Positions 56,108 to 64,000 of a stretch of 64,000 nt of DNA are shown here, one piece after another. Origin of the DNA: Lithobates sylvaticus (Eukaryota; Chordata; Amphibia; Anura; Ranidae); assembly GCA_028564925.1 (NCBI GenBank), contig CM053033.1:204492607-204556606 (forward strand). Direction: 5' to 3'. Under the pieces are notes generated by a model. The model did not search any database. It was not told the DNA's origin and was given only the letters and a program-made list of their open reading frames with translations. The position numbers and the translations under genes are program-made. Each line of letters begins with the position of its first letter. Position 1 is the first letter of the stretch.

Positions 56108-56262
56108 TGATATGTTTGTTAATCTATTCACAGGTGAAATATTGTCTTTCTATGCATGAAACCAGCTTCACTAATTGTCCTGAAGAAGCGGAAAAATTCA
56201 TGAAATGCGTAGACAGAAGTTGACATGTTGAGTCTGCACTAAGAGATCCACATTTTTGGGGA
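56108..56262 (+). repeat. Right arm of the 150-bp inverted repeat pair
   Basis: TTAATCTATTCACAGGTGAA through AGTCTGCACT mirrors 54378-54523. It includes GTCCTGAAGAAGCGG...GAAATGCGT. The match extends on the inner side (ACTTATACTTGGACCAAA with ACACTTATACTCAGACCAAA at about 55708), showing that the two arms belonged to one large palindrome. Confidence 0.8.
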
Positions 56263-56491
56263 TTTACATGTTAAATATTGGATTTTATATTGTTTATTAA
56301 TAAAATGTTACTTTTATGGAATTTGGTGTTACTATGTTGTTTATATAACAGTGGTGAGGTATATTTTAAGTCCCATGTTTGATTTTGTTGGACCTTTCGG
56401 TTTATTATTTTGACTTAGGGATGCCAACTAGGGTTTTTTCTTGGTATTGAACACCGGATTGCTGATCTTCTATTTCTTTTGATTAAAGATA

Positions 56492-58111
56492 CAGTATCTC
56501 ACAAAAGTTAGTACATCCCTCACATTTTTGTAAATATTTTTATTATATCTTTTCATGTGACAACACTCAAGAAATTATTTTTTGCTACAATGTAAAGTAG
56601 TGAGTGTACAGCTTGTATAACAGTGTAAATTTGCTGTCCCCTCAAAATAACTCAACACACAGCCATTAATTTCTAAACCGCTGGCAACAAAGGAGTACAC
56701 CCCTAAGTGAAAATGTCCAAATTGGGCCCAATTAGCCATTTTTCCTCCCAGGTGTCATGTGACTCATTAGTGTTACAAGGTCTAAGATGTGAATGGGGAG
56801 CAGGTGTGTTAAATTTGGTGTTATCGCTCTCACTCTCTCATACTGGTCACTGGAAGTTCAACATGGCACCTCATGGCAAAGAACTCTCTGAGGATCTGAA
56901 AAAAAGAATTGTTGCTCTACATAAAGATGGCCTAGGCTGTAAGAAGACCCTGAAACTGAGCTGTAGCACAGTGTCAAAGACATAACAGCGGGTTAACATG
57001 ACAGGTTCCACTCAGAACAGGCCTTGTCATGGTCGACCAAAGAAGTTGAGTGCACGTGCTCAGCGTCATATCCAGAGGTTGTGTTTGGGAAATAGATGTA
57101 TGAGTGCTGGCAGCATTTCTGCAGAGGTTGAAGGGGTGGGGGGTCAGACTGTTAGTGCTCAGACCATACGCCGCACACAGCATCAAATTGGTCTGCATGG
57201 CTGTTGTCGCAGAAGGAAGCCTCTTCTAAAGATGATGCACAAGAAAGACCACAAACAGTTAGCTGAAGACAAACAGACTAAGGACATGAATTACTGTAAC
57301 CATGTCCTGTGGTCTGATGTGACCAAGATAAACATATTTGGTTCAGATGGTGTCAAGTGTGTGTGGCAGCAACCAAGTGAGGAGTACAAAGAAAAGTGTG
57401 TCTTGCCTACAGTCAAGCATAGTGGTGGGAGTGTCATGGTCTGGGGCTGCATGAGTGCTGCCGGCACTGGGGAGCTACAATTCTTTGAGGGAACCATTAA
57501 TGCCAACATGTCCTGTGACATTCTGAAGCAGAGCATGATCCCCTCTCTTCAGAGACTGGGCCGCAGGGCAGTATTCCAACATGATAACGACCCCAAACAC
57601 ACCTCCAAGACGACCACTGCCTTGCTAAAGAAGCTGAGGGTAAATGTGATGGACTGGCTAAGCAAGTCTCCAGACCTAAACCCTATTGAACATCTGTGGG
57701 GCCTCCTCAAACAGAAGGTGGAGGAGCGCAAGTTCTCTAACATCCACCAGCTCCGTGATGTCATCATGGAGGAGTGGAAGAGGACTCCAGTGGCAACCTG
57801 TGAAGCTCTGGTGAACTCCATGCCCAAGAGGGTTAAGGCAGTGCTAAAAAATAATGGTGGCCACACAAAATATTGACACTTTGGGCCCAATTTGGACATT
57901 TTCACTTAGGGGTGTACTCACTTTTGTTGCCAGCGGTTTAGACCTTGATGGCTGTGTGTTGAGTTATTTTGAGGGGACAGCAAATATACACCGTTATACA
58001 AGCTGTACACTCACTACTTTACATTGTCATTTCTTCAGTGTTGTCACATGAAAAGATATAATAAAACATTTTCAAAAAATGTAACGGTGGACTCACTTTT
58101 GTGAGATACTG
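56492..58111 (+). mobile_element. Tc1-type transposon, near full length (1.62 kb)
   Basis: CAGTATCTCACAAAAGTTAG and CTTTTGTGAGATACTG are flanked by TA (56490-56491, 58112-58113). The length and double inverted repeats are those of a complete Tc1 element. It encodes one transposase, damaged only near the N-terminus. Confidence 0.96.
56863..57876 (+). pseudogene. Tc1 transposase, nearly complete, one frameshift
   Basis: It starts MAPHGKELSEDLKKRIVALH (56863). The paired-like DNA-binding half runs to SCSTVSKT, where one base missing in the word seen as ACCATACAGCGG in the sister copy shifts the frame; a stop follows at 56983-56985. In the second frame (from about 56998) the catalytic domain is intact: LWSDVTKINIFG (first Asp), WGCMSAAGTGELQFFEG, FQHDNDPKHTSK (second Asp) and SPDLNPIEHLW (Glu), then NNGGHTKY and stop. 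Some residues around KK-TLKLS are also deleted. With about 335 codons it is the usual Tc1 length. It cannot make full-length protein as it stands. Confidence 0.95.
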
Positions 58112-58204
58112 TATGTATACAAGGTGTGGGATGGGTCTAGATATGGGCTTTAAATGACCAGACATACTACCATATCTGCCTTTGTATGGGCATCTTTAGT
58201 CTTA

Positions 58205-58289
58205 TGCCCCATACACACGGTTGGAATTTCCGACAACATGGTCCGATAGGACATTTTCCGTCGGAAAATCCGACTGTGTGTATGGGGCA
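58205..58289. mobile_element. Minimal Harbinger MITE (85 bp, ends only)
   Basis: TGCCCCATACACACGGTTGG and CCGACTGTGTGTATGGGGCA are joined by about 45 bp of paired GTCCGATAGGACATTTTCCG-type sequence. TTA precedes it. Confidence 0.88.
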
Positions 58290-58291
58290 TA

Positions 58292-59228
58292 TTCTGTATT
58301 ACTTCTGCTCAGAATTGGTCCTGCAGAGACAAAGAAGTCAACAAACACATAGTCCTATGATATCATGCTCCTATACAATGTAATGTCACATAACAAGCTC
58401 TGCACACAATGCTGTTACCTGGTCAGGAGCATAGCCCATGTAATAATCACTTGAAAAAGACGAGGCAGGGAAGAGTCTTGAGCTTTATTAAATCACAGAT
58501 ACATCTCTCTGAGTGTAATCATTTTAGCAAATGTCATGTGGGGACTCAACAACTGAGCAGGAGGAGGGAGTCTACCTACAGCAGCAAGGAAAGGCCAGCT
58601 GGTACAGAGACTGCTTGCGGATGTCACGCTGGGGCATTGAGACCTGTCTGTGAACGATCCATTTTTTAAGGAAAAGAAAAGTTCATTTTTTAAACTGCAA
58701 GTACAAAATGCACGGAAGTTTGCAAATATAACCATCTACTGTTTTATTTTTTCCTTGTCCTGTAAAATGCTTCATTGCAAAACTATATTCTTCACAAATG
58801 TAATTAATGCAAAACAATTTCAGACGGAAGAAAATTGAGCAGCACAGCATTTTTTTTTTTTAATAAAAAGGCATGTTTTGCCGCAATACTCACTTTTAAT
58901 CTGGCAATGCCTGCTGCAGAAATTTCTCTCTGCCACTAGATGTCACCAGTTGTCCGGGTTGAATGACAGCCATCCTCATTTAACCCACTTCCTATGAGCC
59001 CAGGCTGTCATGTACACGCCCCATGGTGGGACGTCATTATACTGGGCTGGCCTCAGAGTACTGGGTGCTTAAAAAAACGCCAGTTCCCTTGGCAGGAAAA
59101 CGAAACGCTCCTATAGAGCGTTTTTGTACATGTTTAGGCATGCTTAGGAGTGGTTAGCATTTTTTTCTGCCAGAAAACAATCAAAATGGCAAACCAGAAG
59201 GGTTTTTTCCTGCCTTTAATTGCTGAGC
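58292..59228. other. No recognised gene or element
   Basis: Mixed sequence with a T tract near 58850. Opposing frames of about 80 codons at 58409-58735 overlap on both strands and are not called. Confidence 0.35.
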
Positions 59229-59232
59229 TTAA

Positions 59233-59734
59233 AGCGGAGCTCCACCCTAAAGTGGAACTTCCGCTTATCGGATTCCTCCCCCCCTCCGGTGCCACAATTG
59301 GCACCTTTCAGGGGGGAGGGGGGTGCAGATACCTGTATAATCCAGGTATCTGCACCCACTTCTGGGACTAGCTAGCCGCAGCTGTCCCGCCCCTATCCGA
59401 AGATGGCCGCCCCTATCCGAAGATGCTGCCCCCCCCCCTTCTTCTTTCTTGGGAAACACACAGTTCCCAGGACACAACGGGGACCAATAAAGACACGCAG
59501 CGCGACTCGCGCATGCGCAGTAGGGAACCGGGCAGTGAAGCCGTTGCAGCTTTACTTCTTGATTCCCTGACAGAGGATGGCAGCGGGGGCAGCCGAGAGA
59601 CGAGCGGTTGCTCGTCATCTTTTGCCGACACCGCTGGAACCTGGAACAGGTAAGTGTCCATTTATTAAAAGTCAGCAGCTGTAGTATTTGTAGCTGCTGA
59701 CTTTTAATATTTCTTGTGCGGGTGGACCACCTCT
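59233..59734. mobile_element. TTAA-flanked MITE (second copy of the 49722 family)
   Basis: TTAA flanks it (59229-59232, 59735-59738). AGCGGAGCTCCACCCTAAAG and GTGCGGGTGGACCACCTC are the ends. An internal duplication GATGGCCGCCCCTATCCGAA is specific to this copy (about 59388-59422). The terminal hairpin at 59666-59708 is the same as at 50117. Confidence 0.88.
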
Positions 59735-59871
59735 TTAAAATATGCCTCTAAACGTCCGATTGTGCATGGACACATAGAATGACATTGAGCTGCCTCTTCA
59801 GGCAAAACAATAAACTCCTGTAAAAGGAGTATTTTTTTAAGCCAGTGTGCATGGACCCTTAGGGTCCTTTC

Positions 59872-60250
59872 ACACAGGCTGTCTGATCAGGTCTGCCTGT
59901 CATTTTTTCAGGGGGACCTAATCAGACACTGCTTTATCCTCTATGGAGTGGCTGATGTCAGCGGACACATGTCCACTGACACCCGTCACCATCCGATCTG
60001 ATCCTGCCTGCAAAAAACAGGTGGTCCTATTTTCCATCCATCAAGTGGATCGGATCGAATGGAAATGAACAGGTTGTCTGTTTCCATCAGATTTCCCCAT
60101 AGAGAAGAGCTGGACTGTGTCCGTGTCTGCTCTGCACAGTGGAGCGGACACGGACCTGTCATCCACCTGTTCAGCGGGGATCAGCGGAGCAGTCCCCCAC
60201 CGAGCAAGCAGAATCCGCTACATGATGGCACCCATGTGAAATGGTCGCAT
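59872..60250. mobile_element. MITE with GGGTCCTTTCACACAGG end
   Basis: The left end is clear; the right end (CACCCATGTGAAATGG) is degraded. Inner words GGACACATGTCC and GCTCTGCACAGTGGAGC are self-complementary, as in 34781 and 52259. Confidence 0.65.
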
Positions 60251-60287
60251 TCTCTAGGCCAACAGTATCAACGTATAAAATTAAGGT

Positions 60288-60372
60288 TACCGTATATACT
60301 CGAGTATAAGCCGACCCGAATATAAGCCGAGGCACCTAATTTTACCACAAAAAAATGGGAAAAACTTATTGA
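60288..60372. repeat. ACTCGAGTATAAGCCGA repeat fragment
   Basis: GTATATACTCGAGTATAAGC and AATATAAGCCGAGGCACC are words of a dispersed repeat I remember from other vertebrate genomes; the name and class are not known to me. Confidence 0.5.
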
Positions 60373-60479
60373 CTATAAGCCTAGGGTGAGAAATGCGCAG
60401 CTACTGTAAGTGGAAAAGAGGGTCAACAATGCCCATTTGCAGCCTCACTGTGCCCATTTGTGCATGCCTCACTGTGCCC

Positions 60480-60893
60480 ATTTGCAGCCATAGGTCCCCC
60501 GAGCTTCAAACTCGGTAGTTAAGGGTTCCTGGATGCCCCCTAGCTGCAGCCAAAATTTGGGGTCTCTGGACCCCAAGGGTCCTGAGATGGACACAGTTGA
60601 CCGACTTTGGGGCCCCGTATCTCGGGGCCACTTGGTGCTAGGAACCCCAAATTTGGTGTGAAAACCCAGTGGAACTAGCACTACAACATATCCAAGATGG
60701 GGTTCCGCGCACCAAAGTCGGTTTGGAAAATGTCAAACACTTTTCTGCAGCATGACATTTTCCGAACCGACTTTGGGGCCATATCTTGGGGCCACTTGGT
60801 GCTAGGAACCCCAAATTGGATATGTTGTAGTGCTAGTTCCACTGGGTTTGCACACTAAATTCGGGGTTCCTAGCACCAAGTGAGCCCGAGATA
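60480..60893. repeat. Stuttered inverted repeats (GGTGCTAGGAACCCCAAAT)
   Basis: GGGGCCACTTGGTGCTAGGA occurs at 60616 and again at 60784 in direct order, and its reverse complement at 60867. GACATTTTCC / GGAAAATGTC and GATATGTTGTAGTGCTAG / CTAGCACTACAACATATC also pair. The structure is a fold-back partly duplicated within itself. Confidence 0.75.
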
Positions 60894-60899
60894 AGTGTA

Positions 60900-61382
60900 T
60901 ATATATATGTAATATTTCATATTTACTGAGTTACATTTGAATATAGTATTTTTTTTAACACTGAATATAGTTAGTAAAAAAAAATACATAGAAAAGCTAT
61001 AAATTTCTTTCTGCACAACCCTAGAGGTACTAGAAAATTCCTGAACAATGCGATACAGCCATATCACTCTGTACTGAGCTGATCCTGAAAAGGTTAAAAT
61101 AGAATGATTCCGGATTCTATTAAGGTGCTACGGAGGGCTTAGTCGAATAAACAGCCATTGTGTGTGTGTGTGGTTTTTTTTTTTTTTAGTGATGGGATTA
61201 ACTGGGAAAAACCACATCTGCTTCAGTACATTAACTATATTATACGTAATGTGCAAGGAGACAGATAAGGGCAAATTGGGAAGTTAATTCAATAGAGAAT
61301 GCGCTGCTCGCTGCACACTACCTCTAGGACAGGTTGTTCTGTAATCTGCCAGGGAAACTGGACTTACATTGTTTTTAACTGT
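60900..61382. other. No recognised gene or element
   Basis: AT-rich spacer with a GT run followed by a T tract (61158-61185). Confidence 0.4.
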
Positions 61383-61390
61383 GTCTAGAG

Positions 61391-61547
61391 CAGGGGTCTC
61401 AAACTGGCGGCCCTCCAGCTGTTGCAAAACTACAAGTCCCATCATGCCTCTGCCTGTGGGAGTCATGCTCGTAACTGTCAGCCACTAAATGCCTCATGGG
61501 ACTTGTAGTTTCGCAACAGCTGGAGGACCGCCAATTTGAGACCCCTG
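61391..61547. mobile_element. Short palindromic hAT MITE (157 bp)
   Basis: CAGGGGTCTCAAACTGGCGG and CCGCCAATTTGAGACCCCTG are flanked by GTCTAGAG on both sides (61383-61390, 61548-61555). It is very close to the 9193 copy, both halves included. Confidence 0.95.
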
Positions 61548-61572
61548 GTCTAGAGCAATGCATCACCTCCAG

Positions 61573-62099
61573 CAGGGGTGTTGCTAGGTCTACAAAAGAT
61601 CTGGGGCTAGAGCCCATAGCAGCGTAGTAAAGAAAGTCATACGCTTGGGCAGGCATACACATGTATATAATATACGTGTGTGTGTGTATACTGTATATCC
61701 CCAGAAAGCCTCCCCCTTGCATCAGGGTCCCCAGAGAGCCCCCCTTACATTAGGGTCCCCAGAGAGCCTCCCCCTTAAATCAGGGTCCCCAGAGAGCCCC
61801 CCTTACATTAGGGTCCCCAGAGAGCCTCCCCCTTAAATCAGGGTCCCCAGAGAGCCTCCCCCTTAAATCAGGGTCCCCAGAGAGCCCCCCCTTACATTAG
61901 GGTGCCCAGAAAGCCTTCCCCTTAAATCAGGGTCCCCAGAGAGCCTCCCCCTTAAATCAGGGTCCCCAAAGAGCCCCCCATATACATCAGGTTCCCCAGA
62001 GAGCCTCCCCTCCCCTTGGGGACCCCTGCAGAGACTCAGGGCTATGGGCCCCAGATTCGGGGCTATAGCCCCAAAAGTCACCCCCTAGCGACGCCACTG
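61573..62099. mobile_element. hAT-type element with an internal 30-bp minisatellite
   Basis: CAGGGGTGTTGCTAGGTCTA and CCCCCTAGCGACGCCACTG are the ends, flanked by ACCTCCAG on both sides (61565-61572, 62100-62107). About ten tandem units fill the middle (61700-62010). The short hAT MITE ends only 25 bp upstream. Confidence 0.93.
61700..62010. repeat. 30-bp tandem repeat inside the hAT
   Basis: Units read CCCCAGAGAGCCTCCCCCTT then AAATCAGGGT, with variants (CCCCTTACATTAGGGT). As 30 is divisible by three the array keeps open frames, which explains apparent proline-rich proteins here; I do not regard them as genes. Confidence 0.93.
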
Positions 62100-62550
62100 A
62101 CCTCCAGTAATGCTAAACTACAGTGAACGGGCCAACATATCACCTCTATAATTGATGTAAAACTCAAATACTAGAAAAATTTGCTTTCAGAGGAGTTCAA
62201 ATGATGTTTCGCACTGTGCCATTGAGCAGTGTATAGGATACAGATAATCACGATAAATAATTTGGGGAGCCACATCCAAAAAAAGATCACATGGGTTTAC
62301 TTGAAAATTGTAACTTAGGCAGGCCATAGATGCTGCGATTTTATTTCCTGCAGCCGTGGGTTACAGGAAAGAAAATTGATCAATTCCTCAATTAACACTG
62401 AATCCCCCCTGAGGGCGCAGGGACCCGTCCCTATCTGGAGAACACAGGCCACTGGGAATTATCACATGTTAGAAATCCAACATGCTGGTTGTACCTAAGA
62501 GATCGCCCCGGGACTTTAAATGAGGTGAATGTGCCCCTGACAAAACATTT

Positions 62551-62717
62551 GCGGCCTTACCAGCACCCATAAATGCAGCAACATCAGCACCCATAAATGC
62601 GGCCTTGCCAGCACCCATAAATGCAGCAACATCAGCACCCATAAATGCGGCCTTACCAGCACCCATAAATGCAGCAACATCAGCACCCATAAATGCAGTA
62701 ACATCAGCACCCATAAA
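62551..62717. repeat. 24-bp tandem repeat with a 48-bp higher-order unit
   Basis: AGCACCCATAAATGCAGCAA-CATC alternates with AGCACCCATAAATGCGGCCT-TACC, three dimers plus end units. The minus strand stays open and reads MGADVAAF / MGAGKAAF repeats, an unsupported frame. Confidence 0.92.
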
Positions 62718-62906
62718 TAAAATAGTCATGCAAGCATAAACAGGAAAATTTATTAAAATAGTCATAGCCAAGCCACAAACAACATCAAAAAATGAATCAC
62801 GTACAGATAGAAAATGTCATTACAGGTATCATGGTATAAAATGAACGTGCCTCGGCCACACGGGACAACAGCTGATCGCAGAGTACACAGGCATAAAAAG
62901 TATCCC

Positions 62907-62944
62907 AATGCGTTTTCGCAAGACCATGCTCGCTTCATCAGGGG
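62907..62944. repeat. Loop motif copy (AATGCGTTTTCGC...GCTTCATCAGG)
   Basis: Same order as at 11810 and 22218: GCGTTTTCGC, about 12 bases, then CTCGCTTCATCAGGGG. A convincing flanking stem was not found here. Confidence 0.6.
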
Positions 62945-62949
62945 TAGAT

Positions 62950-63550
62950 GCGTATGTAGTTCATCTGTAAGGGGTATAATGAACCAAATAAGTATTAACA
63001 CAGTGCACAAATAAATGGACTGTGCTGGCTACCAAAGAACAAAACAAATGAATCCCAATCCTCTTCTTTTGCTGTGCTTTATCACCAGTTTTAGTAAATA
63101 TGTTCAAAATAGGAAAATTTGTTTACCACTGTGCTGTGAATAAGCACCAACCACTGATTCCAGTGTTGGTGATCAGACCATAAACCTCATAAATAACAAA
63201 AACACAAATAATATACAACGTGTGCATAGGTGATTATAACTCCTTCGTTCAGAGTCCAAAGTAAAAAAAGGAAACAGCTGTTCTCTTACACTTGATAACT
63301 TCTGGTAGTTCTTGTGTATTTCCTGCTTTTACAGTGAAAGATCAGCCTTTAGTGCCACCACCACCTCACAAAATGGCCACTCACCAGATATCAATTGAAT
63401 GCTCGCCTTTGGTTCATTAATGGATAACCACTCCTTAGTAATCAATATCCCCAAGGTTCAGGGCACTGGATATCCAAACTCATAAAAAACATATAGAACT
63501 ATCATGGTGTAGTATTTCTCAATGCGTTTATTATCAAAATAAAAAAAAAA
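62950..63550. other. No recognised gene or element
   Basis: Six hundred bases with no family or frame I can support; they may belong to the same large element as the motif at 62907. Confidence 0.35.
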
Positions 63551-63553
63551 AAA

Positions 63554-63866
63554 GTATATTGCACTCACATTTTCTGGTGTCAACAAGCCGACACCAAGCT
63601 TATCCAGCCATGTATGCAGGTAGCCCTAGGTCCACAAACAGGTATCCTGTTTTGTATGCGTCCTAAGCCTCTACGCGCTTCACAATCCCGTCGTCAGGAA
63701 GCCTTCGGACTTGCGGAACAACTCAGACGCCGGTAGCAGTGAGGAAACTACTAGGGATGCATACAACACAGAGGATACCTGTTTGTGGACCTAGGGCTAC
63801 CTGCATACATGGCTGGATAAGCTTGGTGTCGGCTTGTTGACACCAGAAAATGTGAGTGCAATATAC
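63554..63866. repeat. Long hairpin (about 110-bp arms) enclosing the loop motif
   Basis: GTATATTGCACTCACATTTT through TCCACAAACAGGTATCCTG (63554-63662) mirrors GGATACCTGTTTGTGGACCT through GTGAGTGCAATATAC (63755-63866) with few mismatches. The loop holds CTACGCGCTTCACAATCCCG then TCGTCAGGAAG (about 63671-63702). Confidence 0.88.
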
Positions 63867-64000
63867 ATTTTTTAAAGGTGTTTGACCTCATCTCATACAT
63901 CAGTCCTCTTCACCATATTTGCTCTTCACAATCTTCCAATGCGTCTTTTCAAATGACCAGAATTTTGCAATAAAAATCATTTTGTAGAAGATACTGGAAA

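Noticed and set aside
61645-62081. Proline/serine-rich repeat protein on either strand
   Set aside because: Open frames arise because the 30-bp tandem unit is divisible by three; the array lies wholly inside a hAT element.

Overview
This window looks like frog nuclear DNA, most likely from a ranid (true frog). It is intron-rich, AT-leaning and dominated by palindromic DNA-transposon derivatives. The commonest family has ends reading TGCCCCATACACAC / GTGTGTACGGGGCA, flanked by TTA or TAA; from memory this is typical of ranid genomes, but no database was searched. Only one host coding segment can be supported: the last exon of a MEIS-family homeobox gene, best matching MEIS3, at 3276-3538 on the plus strand. 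Its intron lies upstream and its 3' UTR downstream.

Layout. 1-3275: last MEIS3 intron, with a hAT element and hairpins. 3276-~4256: terminal exon and 3' UTR. 4257-10660: MITE-rich DNA, including a three-level nest (Harbinger containing a TTAA element containing a hAT) and a LINE 3' end. 11-16.5 kb: hAT and TTAA elements. 17.6-18.8 kb: CR1/L2-type LINE. 19.3-21.2 kb: a giant GC-rich fold-back element with a promoter-like centre. 22.2-25.1 kb: a loop-motif hairpin and a 1.8-kb minisatellite holding a hAT. 25.7-27 kb: a TATA-bearing, LTR-like stretch. 27.0-29.5 kb: two abutting Harbinger elements, the second with a transposase exon. 29.7-41.7 kb: copies of a large TTAACCACTT-ended repeat carrying many nested MITEs, plus an L2-like LINE and a tRNA-derived SINE. 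42.8-46.1 kb: four more Harbinger MITEs and a promoter/poly(A) cassette. 46.6-48.9 kb: a Ty3/gypsy fossil with two later insertions. 50.3-51.7 and 56.5-58.1 kb: two Tc1 transposons of one family. 54.5-55.6 kb: a fossil LTR. 59-64 kb: further TTAA, hAT and tandem-repeat elements and a terminal long hairpin.

The window does not hold genes that act together. What it records is layered transposition. Many insertions can be typed by target duplication: 8 bp for hAT, TWA for Harbinger-like, TTAA for piggyBac-like and TA for Tc1. The observations most worth a second look are: (i) the promoter-and-poly(A)-bearing giant fold-back at 19327-21245; (ii) a recurring GCGTTTC...CTTCNTCAG motif, enclosed by an inverted repeat at three of six sites; (iii) a TGACGTAC-containing core shared by otherwise divergent Harbinger MITEs; (iv) several unrelated hAT elements that each carry an internal minisatellite; and (v) a 48-bp perfect palindrome that looks like a template-switch scar.

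All matches come from reading the sequence and remembered family features. Boundaries backed by target duplications are firm; other boundaries are approximate.
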